NCBI GenBank assembly: GCA_002733765.1
Contig: NVWU01000006.1
Span: forward strand, 36,658-100,657
From: Colwellia sp.
GTDB lineage: Bacteria; Pseudomonadota; Gammaproteobacteria; Enterobacterales; Alteromonadaceae
Length of the DNA stretch: 64,000 nt
Reading direction: 5' to 3'
The notes under the pieces are model-generated. The model worked only from the letters and a program-made list of their open reading frames with translations. It was not told the DNA's origin and did no database searches. The translations under genes were made by a program, and so were the position numbers. Below are positions 9,088 through 18,171 of this stretch, piece by piece; positions within the stretch are counted from its first letter, which is position 1; each line of letters opens with the position of its first letter.

Positions 9088-11304
9088 ATGGTTAACAGTA
9101 AACGCCTTAAACTGCGTTTTGGTCTGAGATCAAAACTATTATTGCTCTCAAGTTTTCTGTTTATTATTCCTTGGTTTGGCTATCAATATGTTTGGGAAAT
9201 GGAAAAGTATTTACGCTTTGGTCAAGAGCAAACATTAGTCGGTACAGCACGTGCTTTAGCCACAGCTTTGCATGAGCGTGAAAACCTATTTAATAATCAA
9301 GCAAGCTTTTTACCTAATGTTGAACAAGGTAAAGATCTTTATGGCTATAAGTTAACGCAAGCGGTTCAATTAGATGGTTTACATAACGACTGGCCTGATT
9401 TTAACCAACGTACACATTTTTATCACCATCAGCAGCAACTATTTACTAAAGAGCCATTAAGTCTTAATTTTAAAGCGAGTGTTGGTAAATACGATAATTA
9501 TTTATATTTGTTTTTTCAGGTTGTAGATAACCGTCTTATTTTTCGGGGTAAAAATAACCTTAGCATCACCAATAACGATCATTTAGCCCTTTCTTTTAGT
9601 GATAGTAACAATGAGTTAAATCGTTTTATTATCAGTAATAAACAAGCAGGTTGGATATCTGCCTTTAGCGTCACTGATGACGACACTACTATTCCTGTGC
9701 CTGCGCCACACATTCAAGGTCACTGGTTATTAACCCCACAAGGGTATAATGTAGAATTAAGAGTGCCGTTGGATAACTTAGGCGATAACATTGCTTTTGC
9801 CTTTTTTGACGTCGATAAAACCGATGGCGAAGCAGTCTCGGCAATTGGCTCAGCAGATCCCAGTAACGCTGAAAGTCTAGGCACTATTGTCGTGCCTTCG
9901 CCCGAGATTGAACGTATTGTTAAAGGCATGCGTTATACTAACTCTAGTATTTGGGTGGTTGATCAACACCACAGAGTATTGGCCAGCGCTGGTTCACTAA
10001 AGTCTGCTGGTGGTGTATGGCAGGCGAAAGAAAAGCAAGCCAAAGAAGATGAAAAGAACAGCCTTTGGTATCAATTTAAGCAACAATTATTATTACCCCT
10101 GTATTACAAAGTTTTAACTAAACCTCCAACCGACTTTATCGATCAACTCTATGATGCCCAACATTTAAGAGGGGAACATATTGTTAGTGCATTAAATGGC
10201 AAAGCGACCTCTCAATGGCGTTTAACTACCGACAAACAAGCCTTAGTACTTTCGGCCGCCTACCCTATTTTTAATAACAACCAAGTACAAGGTGCTGTCA
10301 TTGTTGAAGAAACGACTAATGGCATTCGCACCTTAAGAAATCGTGCTTTAGAAAAGTTATTTACCGCAATTTTAGCCATTATGAGTTTAGGCGCATTAAC
10401 CTTTATTTTATTTGCTTCGCGCATTTCATCCCGTATTCGACATTTATCTACCCAAGCCGAATTAGCCATTGACAAGCAAGGACGAATTATTGGCCAAATG
10501 GTGGCCTCCAACAGCAATGATGAAATAGGTGATTTATCTCGCAGTTTTACCACAGCAGTTAACCGCTTAAGTGAGTACAATCATTATTTAGAAAATATGT
10601 CTTCTCGTTTATCTCATGAATTAAGAACCCCTATCGCTGTGGTTAAAACCTCATTAGAGAATTTAAGTTTACAAGAAGAACAGCGTGCTCCAGCAGATAA
10701 AAATAATAGTCCTTATATTGAAAGAGCTCAAACGGGTATTAATACGTTGAATTTAATCCTCACAAACATGAGTGAGGCAACTCGTCTTGAACAAATGTTA
10801 GCAACTACTGAAAAAATTGATTTTGATTTAAAACAGGTTCTTACTGGGTGTATTTCAGGCTATCAGCAAATATATCCTACAATAAAATTTATCTTAAATA
10901 TCGACATAACGGATGCCAAAATAAAGACATTTATTTTGCATGGTTCACCTGAACATATAGTGCAACTATTGGATAAGGTGATCAGTAATGGCGTTGAATT
11001 TAGCCAAGATAATATCATCACTATTGAGTTTAAAAAGAACACTAATAATAACAATGCTGAACTATTCATTAGTAATAATGGTCTTTTATTACCAGAGCAA
11101 CTAAGTGAAAGTTTATTTGACTCTATGGTGTCATTACGTGATAAAAACTCAAAAGATTATAATAAGAAAAATGTACCTCACCTTGGTTTAGGTTTATATA
11201 TCTCTCGATTGATTTGTCAGTTTCATCACGGAAAAATTAGCGCTTATAATCATCAAGCACCTGATGGTGTTACAGTGCATATAAGTTTGCCTACCAAGGT
11301 CTAA
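9088..11304 (+). CDS. pdsS: PdsS, sensor histidine kinase of the dedicated sortase system
   Basis: About 738 residues. A membrane segment near the N-terminus (LLLLSSFLFIIPWFGYQYVW) is followed by a long periplasmic sensor region that begins like a carbohydrate-binding domain (LDGLHNDWPDF), then a second membrane segment, HAMP linker, HisKA domain (phospho-acceptor His near 510 in SSRLSHELRTPIAVV) and an ATPase domain ending in HLGLGLYISRL. The ATPase N-box (KVISNGVEF) and G1 box (ISNNGLLLPE) are divergent, as is usual in this subfamily. The start may be 9088, 9076 or 9055; 9088 directly follows the pdsR stop. The sortase and its substrate are not in this window. Confidence 0.82.
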   Translation: MVNSKRLKLRFGLRSKLLLLSSFLFIIPWFGYQYVWEMEKYLRFGQEQTLVGTARALATALHERENLFNNQASFLPNVEQGKDLYGYKLTQAVQLDGLHNDWPDFNQRTHFYHHQQQLFTKEPLSLNFKASVGKYDNYLYLFFQVVDNRLIFRGKNNLSITNNDHLALSFSDSNNELNRFIISNKQAGWISAFSVTDDDTTIPVPAPHIQGHWLLTPQGYNVELRVPLDNLGDNIAFAFFDVDKTDGEAVSAIGSADPSNAESLGTIVVPSPEIERIVKGMRYTNSSIWVVDQHHRVLASAGSLKSAGGVWQAKEKQAKEDEKNSLWYQFKQQLLLPLYYKVLTKPPTDFIDQLYDAQHLRGEHIVSALNGKATSQWRLTTDKQALVLSAAYPIFNNNQVQGAVIVEETTNGIRTLRNRALEKLFTAILAIMSLGALTFILFASRISSRIRHLSTQAELAIDKQGRIIGQMVASNSNDEIGDLSRSFTTAVNRLSEYNHYLENMSSRLSHELRTPIAVVKTSLENLSLQEEQRAPADKNNSPYIERAQTGINTLNLILTNMSEATRLEQMLATTEKIDFDLKQVLTGCISGYQQIYPTIKFILNIDITDAKIKTFILHGSPEHIVQLLDKVISNGVEFSQDNIITIEFKKNTNNNNAELFISNNGLLLPEQLSESLFDSMVSLRDKNSKDYNKKNVPHLGLGLYISRLICQFHHGKISAYNHQAPDGVTVHISLPTKV

Positions 11305-11445
11305 TAACACCTTTTTTTGACCCACGTCTATACTGGTATACTTAATTTATCTTTACGATGCAAAATTTGGTATGCCGTCTAAGCGTCTTTTGATATAAAC
11401 ATTGATAAAATAGAAGCCCTCTATTTATACCTTTAAGGTGTCGTC

Positions 11446-13101
11446 ATTATTTTAATAAATAAAATATCTAGTAAACACCTTAAAGGTGATATTTTTGGCG
11501 GTTTAACCGCCGCAGTTATCGCGTTACCATTAGCATTAGCATTTGGAGTGTCATCAGGTGCAGGAGCTATAGCCGGTGTTTATGGTGCCATTTTTGTTGG
11601 GTTTTTCGCTGCCTTATTTGGCGGAACTGCCACACAAATATCAGGCCCAACAGGGCCTATGAGTGTGATAATGGCATTAGTATTGACTCAATTAATCGCG
11701 AGTCACCCTGACACTGGCTTAGTATTAGCCTTTACCTGTGTAATTTTAGCCGGCTTATTTCAAATATTATTTGGTTTACTCAAGCTAGGTAAGTATTTTG
11801 TGATGGTTCCCTACCCTGTTATTTCTGGCTTTATGACAGGTATTGGCATTATTATTATTTTGCTACAAATATCACCACTGTTAGGCAATGCAAGCTACAG
11901 TAACGCGTTAGCTGCATTAACGAATATTCCTAATACCTTTAGTCAGCAAAATACTTTTGCTACCTTGCTGGGGGTGATCACACTTTTGATCATGATATAT
12001 TGGCCGGAAAAATGGACTAAAGTAATCCCCGCACCACTGTTTGCATTAGTCGCATTAACACTCATTAGTTCAACCTTTTTCACTCAACAAGGTATTTCTG
12101 TTATCGGTCAAATTCCAACAGGATTTCCGAGTTTACTAATGCCTAGTCTATCTTTAGATACGCTTTATCATATTAGCTATTTCGCCTTTTTATTAGCGGT
12201 ATTAGGCGCTATTGATTCATTACTTACCTCAATGGTTGCTGATACCATGACCGAGAGCCATCACAATAGTGACAAAGAGCTTATTGGCCAAGGAATTGCC
12301 AATACCATAGCTGGTTTTTTTGGTGCTTTACCTGGTGCAGGCGCGACCATGCGCACTGCTATTAATATTAGGGCCGGAGGTAAAACGCCTTTATCTGGCA
12401 TAGTACATTCTCTGACTTTATTAATCGTTATTCTTTGGGCAGGCGATTACGCTCAGTATATTCCTCATACTGTTCTCGCTGGTATGCTAATTAAAGTTGG
12501 CCTTGATATTATTGATTGGCGCTTTATTTTTCAGATAAAAAAAGTAGGCTTATTTTCGGCTTCTTTAATGTTATTAGTTTTACTACTCACCGTATTTGTT
12601 GATTTAATTACTGCGGTGTTAGTTGGCATGTTTGTCGCTAACTTAGTGACATTAGATCGCTTAACTCATATTCAACTTGATAATATTACGTTTAAAAAAG
12701 GGAATGAATTAATAAATGAAATAGCATCAAACAAGCTGAATATAGATTTAACGGATGATATACAAAAAAACTTAGGTAAGAGCCTAGCAAATACGCTTTT
12801 ATTAATCATTGACGGCCCAGTTAGTTTTGCTGTTTCTAGGGAACTATCTCGTCGCTTTACTGAAAACCTAGCGTTCACCACGTTAGTAATAGATTTATCG
12901 AACGCTAAATTAATAGGTACAACAACCGCACTTATGATCATAGATCTTATAGAGCGTACGAAAACAAAAAATAAAAAAGTGTTGGTTATCACTGGCAATG
13001 AGAAAATTAATCAATCGTTAAAAAAATTATCTTTAGAAACTTTATTAGATAAAAAATATCAATTCGACAATAAAGAACAAGCATTTAAAACTATTATCTA
13101 A
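11446..13101 (+). CDS. SulP-family anion transporter, probably with a non-standard start codon
   Basis: A sulfate/bicarbonate-type SLC26/SulP permease with about 10-12 membrane helices and a C-terminal STAS domain (roughly the last 120 residues, SLANTLLLIIDGPVSFAVSR onward). The conserved N-terminal helix (KGDIFGGLTAAVIALPLALA) is encoded upstream of the first GTG at 11548. Between the in-frame stop at 11434 and 11548 there is no ATG, GTG or TTG, so translation probably begins at an ATT (11446 or 11449), 5-8 nt after AAGGTG. Starting at 11548 would remove the first helix. The substrate is not determinable; bicarbonate or sulfate are common in the family. Confidence 0.8.
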   Translation: MILINKISSKHLKGDIFGGLTAAVIALPLALAFGVSSGAGAIAGVYGAIFVGFFAALFGGTATQISGPTGPMSVIMALVLTQLIASHPDTGLVLAFTCVILAGLFQILFGLLKLGKYFVMVPYPVISGFMTGIGIIIILLQISPLLGNASYSNALAALTNIPNTFSQQNTFATLLGVITLLIMIYWPEKWTKVIPAPLFALVALTLISSTFFTQQGISVIGQIPTGFPSLLMPSLSLDTLYHISYFAFLLAVLGAIDSLLTSMVADTMTESHHNSDKELIGQGIANTIAGFFGALPGAGATMRTAINIRAGGKTPLSGIVHSLTLLIVILWAGDYAQYIPHTVLAGMLIKVGLDIIDWRFIFQIKKVGLFSASLMLLVLLLTVFVDLITAVLVGMFVANLVTLDRLTHIQLDNITFKKGNELINEIASNKLNIDLTDDIQKNLGKSLANTLLLIIDGPVSFAVSRELSRRFTENLAFTTLVIDLSNAKLIGTTTALMIIDLIERTKTKNKKVLVITGNEKINQSLKKLSLETLLDKKYQFDNKEQAFKTII

Positions 13102-13271
13102 AAGACAAAAAACAACGCTAATTAGTATGATAAATTACTGATAAATAAAATGCTTATTTTCATTATTAATAAAGTTTTCCTAGACATGAGCGTAATTTTT
13201 AATACAATCACCCATCTTATCAATCTTGATAGATTTCGTTTTAATATAATTACCGTCCTGGAGAAGTAAAA

Positions 13272-13460
13272 ATGAATGTTGATCAACATATCAAAGTAGC
13301 ACAATGGCACTTAGAACAAGCTCGTTTACACAATGTAAGTGCGCACACTTGTGGTTGTCCTGCTAACAAGCATGACCAACGCGCAATCGATGCTGTTGAA
13401 GCGGGTTTAATCGAAGAAGAAAAATCGTGTACTTTAGAAGCTAAAGAAGCACGTGCATAA
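13272..13460 (+). CDS. Small Cys/His-containing protein of unknown function
   Basis: 62 residues, no membrane segment. A good ribosome-binding site (GGAGAAGTAAAA-ATG) and a strong terminator just downstream (13509-13547) support a real, separately transcribed gene. A His-Thr-Cys-Gly-Cys segment in the middle and a further Cys near the C-terminus (KSCTLEAKEA) could bind a metal or form a disulfide; this is inference. The rest is charged and probably helical. No family is recognised. Base composition is slightly richer in G and C than the flanking DNA, which also points to coding. Confidence 0.7.
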   Translation: MNVDQHIKVAQWHLEQARLHNVSAHTCGCPANKHDQRAIDAVEAGLIEEEKSCTLEAKEARA

Positions 13461-13508
13461 GCTTAATAGCTGTATTAAGGTATTGCACCTTAATACAAAA
13501 TAAAATTA

Positions 13509-13547
13509 AAAAAGAGTAATGATAATACTATTGTCATTACTCTTTTT
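13509..13547 (+). terminator. Strong rho-independent terminator
   Basis: Fourteen-base arms AAAAAGAGTAATGA and TCATTACTCTTTTT pair perfectly around an 11-nt loop. The T-run closes the plus-strand gene 13272-13460; the A-run lets it also act for the convergent minus-strand gene ending at 13577. Confidence 0.9.
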
Positions 13548-13576
13548 ATTGATATCAGTTCAACTATAAAAAACTT

Positions 13577-14479
13577 TTAATCTAGCCCTCTACTCGCAAC
13601 AATTTCTCTGTTATGACCTAATTCAAAAAGTATATCAACTTTCGCCGGTAATACGTTTAGCCCATGAATTGTTAACCTTTGAAAAAACTGTATAAATTTA
13701 TTTATTTCAGCAGTGGTCATCACACCATTAGCACGATCTTTATTGATATTCGCTTTTGCTAGCTTTTGCTCTTGCTCTAAACGCCATTGAAAAACCACAT
13801 CAAAACTTGGTGCCTTTAACATTAGCCATGTATCCATCAAAGCATATAATGGTTGATAATCATGCTCTAATGAATCATTTACTTGCTTTCGCCAAATTCC
13901 CTGCTGATCATATTGTGCTTCTAACGCGTTTATCGGTAGGCTTAAGCTATCCGAGTTTTCTGCGGGTATACCCCAACACCATCCCTCAAACAGTACAATA
14001 TCAACACCGGATGTTACCGTTATCCAATCTTGCATCGGCAAAGGATTATCATGGGCTTTATCAAACTGTGGTAAACAAATGACTTCATTTGCTCGTTTGG
14101 AGTTTTTGAGTTGGGCTAATACTGATTTTAATAATTTCACATCATGAGTACCGGGAACACCACGAGTTTTAAATAATGGATGATATTGCTGTGCTAATTG
14201 CTGACGCTGGGATTCACCAAAGTAAAAATCATCAAGTGATAACACGACTACAGATAAACCGAATTTCTGGTTAAGGTAATCAGCTAAAAATTCAGCTAAG
14301 GTTGATTTTCCTGATCCCTGACAACCATTTATACCGACAAAAAAAGTACTTTTATTTTGACACTTAACCTGCTGCTGGTAGTCTTTGGCAAGTTTATTGG
14401 CTAGAGGAATATAAAAATCATTAGCCGTATCGAAAAAGCACTTTGTTAGTGAATGTTTTTGTATAAAATTTAATAACAT
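13577..14479 (-). CDS. P-loop kinase of the glycerate kinase/Tda10 type
   Basis: A 300-residue uridine-kinase-like P-loop protein. Seen: Walker A GINGCQGSGKSTLAEFL (about 49-65), LSLDDFYFGESQRQQL with the Asp pair typical of this kinase group, RGVPGTHDVK, and FEGWCWGIP, a hallmark of the plant-type D-glycerate 3-kinase and yeast Tda10 family. The likely reaction is ATP-dependent phosphorylation of a small metabolite, perhaps D-glycerate; the substrate is not proven. It is convergent with the small gene at 13272 and lies 14 bp downstream of the GGDEF-EAL gene on the same strand, so the two may be co-transcribed. Confidence 0.75.
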   Translation of the reverse strand: MLLNFIQKHSLTKCFFDTANDFYIPLANKLAKDYQQQVKCQNKSTFFVGINGCQGSGKSTLAEFLADYLNQKFGLSVVVLSLDDFYFGESQRQQLAQQYHPLFKTRGVPGTHDVKLLKSVLAQLKNSKRANEVICLPQFDKAHDNPLPMQDWITVTSGVDIVLFEGWCWGIPAENSDSLSLPINALEAQYDQQGIWRKQVNDSLEHDYQPLYALMDTWLMLKAPSFDVVFQWRLEQEQKLAKANINKDRANGVMTTAEINKFIQFFQRLTIHGLNVLPAKVDILFELGHNREIVASRGLD

Positions 14480-14493
14480 AAACTGTCCGGTAT

Positions 14494-17106
14494 TTAGTAA
14501 TTATCAATATGTTTTGTAAAAGCTTCAGCAGTAATTGGTTTACTAAATAGGTAACCTTGAACAAACTGACAGTTATATTTAGCTAACATGTCACACTGCT
14601 CTTGTTTTTCAACACCTTCAGCCACGACTTTAAGATTAAGGCTTTCTGCGATTGATAAAATTGCACACGTTAATGCCTCATCTTCACTATTGTTAGTAAT
14701 ATCTTTGATAAAGGCCCGATCAATTTTTAAGATATTGATTGGAAAACGTTTTAAGTAACTTAATGATGAATAACCTGTTCCAAAATCATCAATTGATAAA
14801 TCTATTCCGAAATCTCTAATTGTTTGCAATTTAACTAAGGTATGAACGTCTTCTTCAATCAGTAAACTCTCGGTCATTTCAAGGGTTAATAATTCTGGGG
14901 GAAGTTCACTTTGCGCTAAGATATGTTTAAGTTTGTCGAAAAAGTCAGGACGATGCAGCTGAGCTGCAGAAATATTGACAGATATTTTAAGAGCAAACTC
15001 TAATTGGTTTTGCCAAATTTTTGCTTGCTTACATGCTTGCGCTAAAACCCAATCACCAATATCAACAATAAAACCAATATCTTCAGCCAAAGGAATAAAC
15101 TCAATCGGTGATATTAAGCCTCTTTGAGGGTGGAGCCACCTTATCAGTGCTTCCGCTGACACTACTTTTCCTGTTTTAAGATCATGAATAGGTTGGTAAT
15201 ACAAAACTAGCTCATTATTTTTAATTGCTTTTCTTAACTCAACTTCTAAGTTTCTACGTTGTTGTGCTTTAACATCCATTTCTTTGGTAAAAAATTGAAT
15301 ATTATTTTTACCTTTCTCTTTTGCTTTGTACATGGCACTGTCTGCATTAGCGAGTAAGTCTTCTGATAAATGACCATCACCTGGATAAATAGCAATACCA
15401 ATACTTGCGGTAACATGTGCCTCTTTTTCTGCTAATTGAAAAGGGGTAGCAAGCTCGGCAAGCACTTTAATTGCCACTTTTTCATTACTATATACATCAT
15501 TATCACCACAAAGCATTACAGCAAATTCATCGCCACTTAACCTTGCGACACTGTCTGATGTTCTCACTGCGCTTTTAATACGCTGTGCCGCATATTTTAG
15601 TAATAAATCTCCCTTAGAATGACCGAAAGTATCATTTACATTTTTAAAACCATCTAAATCAATAAATAATAACGCTACACTTTTATTCTCACGCTTTGCC
15701 ACGTCTATACTTTGTTTAAATCTATCAATAAATAAATTTCTATTAGGTAACCCTGTCAAAGAATCATAATTAGCTTGATGATATATTTTATCCTCTGCTT
15801 TTTTTCGCTTAGTGATATCACTAAATAAAGAAACATATGACTCTAACTCCCCTAACTGGTTTTTTAAGGCGGTAATTGACAGCCACTCATAATACACTTC
15901 CCCATTTTTACGTCGATTACAAATTTCTCCCTGCCATTTCCCTGTAATCGTTAACTTATGATTCATTTCTTTATAGAAATCAAAATCATGATGCCCTGAA
16001 CTAAGTATTAGAGGATCTTTTCCTAGCACTTCAATTTCTTGATAGCCCGTAATCAAGGTAAACGCTTGGTTAACAGCAACTATAAGATTGTTAGCATCAC
16101 TTATCATTACGGCTTCAGTAGCGGTTTGAAAAACAGTTGAAGCTAAACGTAATTTTTTCCCATCCTCCTTTAATTGCGTTATATCTTCTTTAATAGCAAC
16201 ATAACTACTAATTTCATTTCTAGTATTTCTTAACGGATATATATTAGCTCTTTCCCAAAAGGTGTCGCCATTTTTTCTTTTATTATAAAATTCACCTACC
16301 CAGTGCTTACCCGTAGTAATGGTTGCCCATAAATCATCATATAAAGTGGCATTATGGTAACCTGATTTTAGAATGCTTGGTTTTTTCCCCACTACCTCAT
16401 CAGACTCATAACCAGTATTATTTATAAAATGTTGATTAACATAGGTAATCACACCATTAATATCTGTAGTTTCAATAGATATAGAGCTCTGCTCTACGAT
16501 TTGAGATAATACTGTTCTCTGCTCTTCAGTGAGTTTTTTACGTTTTAATAGATAAATTAAAAAAATCACTAAAATAGATAAAAATAAAACACTTAGCACA
16601 AGTACTTGTATGCGTTGTTTTTTACTTTCATCTAATTGATATACTTGTTGCTCAACTATTGTTTCGAGGTTGCTTTGGTAATGCCAGAGTTCATGCTTAA
16701 ACTCTCTCTCAGCAGTGATATCTTGAATAATAGAAAACAGTACATTTTTATTATTAAAAACGATTGGAACAGAATAAACCGCCACTGTTTTAACATCACC
16801 ATTGCTAATTTTATGCCTAAAAATAAAATATTTTCTATTTTCAGATTTGGCTAACGCTATTTCTGAAGTGACTTGTTCTTTACTTAATAAATTAATATCT
16901 TGAATAGATAATGATTCTAACTTGCTTTTGGATAAACCATAAAATTGATGCGCAGCGATATTAGAGTTAGCAATATCCCCTGTATCTGGGTCGATTAACA
17001 GCATAACTGCACTGTGTTTATTAAAAATCACATTAAAGTTGTTATTAGCATAACTAACTGAAGATAAAAAAAGAGTGAATATAAGTATCAATCGAATAGT
17101 TAACAT
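14494..17106 (-). CDS. Membrane PAS-GGDEF-EAL protein (cyclic-di-GMP turnover)
   Basis: 870 residues. A signal/anchor at 1-20 precedes a periplasmic PAS-like domain, a membrane helix near 168-188 (VLVLSVLFLSILVIFLIYLL), two cytoplasmic PAS domains, a GGDEF domain and an EAL domain. The cyclase signature is SGDEF (near 524), a variant that can be active. The EAL domain keeps EALIRW, NISAAQL, EMTESLL, DDFGTGYSSL, KIDRAFI and AEGVE, so phosphodiesterase activity is likely. It probably couples an envelope signal to cyclic-di-GMP level. Which activity dominates cannot be told from sequence. Confidence 0.9.
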   Translation of the reverse strand: MLTIRLILIFTLFLSSVSYANNNFNVIFNKHSAVMLLIDPDTGDIANSNIAAHQFYGLSKSKLESLSIQDINLLSKEQVTSEIALAKSENRKYFIFRHKISNGDVKTVAVYSVPIVFNNKNVLFSIIQDITAEREFKHELWHYQSNLETIVEQQVYQLDESKKQRIQVLVLSVLFLSILVIFLIYLLKRKKLTEEQRTVLSQIVEQSSISIETTDINGVITYVNQHFINNTGYESDEVVGKKPSILKSGYHNATLYDDLWATITTGKHWVGEFYNKRKNGDTFWERANIYPLRNTRNEISSYVAIKEDITQLKEDGKKLRLASTVFQTATEAVMISDANNLIVAVNQAFTLITGYQEIEVLGKDPLILSSGHHDFDFYKEMNHKLTITGKWQGEICNRRKNGEVYYEWLSITALKNQLGELESYVSLFSDITKRKKAEDKIYHQANYDSLTGLPNRNLFIDRFKQSIDVAKRENKSVALLFIDLDGFKNVNDTFGHSKGDLLLKYAAQRIKSAVRTSDSVARLSGDEFAVMLCGDNDVYSNEKVAIKVLAELATPFQLAEKEAHVTASIGIAIYPGDGHLSEDLLANADSAMYKAKEKGKNNIQFFTKEMDVKAQQRRNLEVELRKAIKNNELVLYYQPIHDLKTGKVVSAEALIRWLHPQRGLISPIEFIPLAEDIGFIVDIGDWVLAQACKQAKIWQNQLEFALKISVNISAAQLHRPDFFDKLKHILAQSELPPELLTLEMTESLLIEEDVHTLVKLQTIRDFGIDLSIDDFGTGYSSLSYLKRFPINILKIDRAFIKDITNNSEDEALTCAILSIAESLNLKVVAEGVEKQEQCDMLAKYNCQFVQGYLFSKPITAEAFTKHIDNY

Positions 17107-17580
17107 TGAAATATAGAGCTCATAAAAAGGTAAATGCTTGTCTGTATAATCCCTTAAGTAATTGCTAACAACTTGATATTAGCTCCGTTTCATACTGGTG
17201 ATATTAACACATCATAAAAACCAAATGACGACACAAATCAACTTATCCCTTTTTTGTAATGGTTAAGTATATTATCTAAAGCAAACGAATCCATTCTACC
17301 ATCACGTCACTTAACTAAGTTTTACATTCCTGCACAATAATATATCAACATATACCTATATGTGGGTATAGAGTGCTGTAAGCTTCCATAAGAAATACCT
17401 AATATAATTTAATAAAATTAAGCCGTTAACCTTTACCATTCCGATCATTGAACAAAGCATTGAGCTGACTGCTGTTTTATTTTGATTAATCGCTTGTTAA
17501 TAAAATCCTCCCTAAGTGTTATATACACTCGGTATAAATCAATTTAACTTATCTAATACCATTACTAAAAGGTCGTATGG
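17107..17580. other. 474-bp intergenic region between divergent genes
   Basis: An AT-rich spacer between the GGDEF-EAL gene (minus) and the lipoprotein gene (plus). It must carry both promoters. No repeat, RNA gene or recognised operator stands out. Confidence 0.4.
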
Positions 17581-18147
17581 ATGTATAAACACATAATAAT
17601 GTTACTCGCATTGCTCAATGTTTCTTGTGCCCAACAAAGTACTCTCGTTCAGACTGAACCATTCTATCAAGGTACAAAACAAATAAATTTACTTGATAAT
17701 AAAGGTAAAGAACTATTGATAGGTTCTATTAACTTTTCAGCTCAAGAGACAACTATTCATTACCAAATTCATTTGGATGACAAATTATTTAAAGATTATT
17801 TTTTATCCATGAAGGAAATGAAATGTTTAGAGGGTCCTGAATTATGGTGTCACCTAGCTTACCCGTATGACAATCCAAAACAGATAACGAAAACAGACTT
17901 TAGTTGGCTAGCGCATGATTTATTATTCATGTATAAAAAGAGCTCAGAATTTGGTGCTAACTTTAATAACGGTATCTATTATGACTTCAAAATAGAATCA
18001 GATAAGTTAATAGGCACGGCAATGGCGCTTGATCTTAATCTATTAGCAGCGCCGCCCGAAGATGAAACTAAACCACCGGTAACCATCCACGATATTGATG
18101 AGATAGAGCCAACGAATCGTTGGTTACCAATCATTGAAATTAAGTAA
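17581..18147 (+). CDS. Putative lipoprotein of unknown function
   Basis: 188 residues with a short signal peptide and lipobox LLNVSC (Cys16), so probably a membrane-anchored lipoprotein; the following Ala-Gln does not suggest inner-membrane retention. The mature part is beta-rich with two Cys residues (KCLEGPELWC) that could form a disulfide, and an acidic, proline-rich C-terminal segment. No family is recognised. The start at 17581 is used because an ATG at 17577 is out of frame and stops at once. Convergent with the RstB-like gene. Confidence 0.65.
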   Translation: MYKHIIMLLALLNVSCAQQSTLVQTEPFYQGTKQINLLDNKGKELLIGSINFSAQETTIHYQIHLDDKLFKDYFLSMKEMKCLEGPELWCHLAYPYDNPKQITKTDFSWLAHDLLFMYKKSSEFGANFNNGIYYDFKIESDKLIGTAMALDLNLLAAPPEDETKPPVTIHDIDEIEPTNRWLPIIEIK

Positions 18148-18171
18148 CCACCTATTTTTTAACATGGCTAA

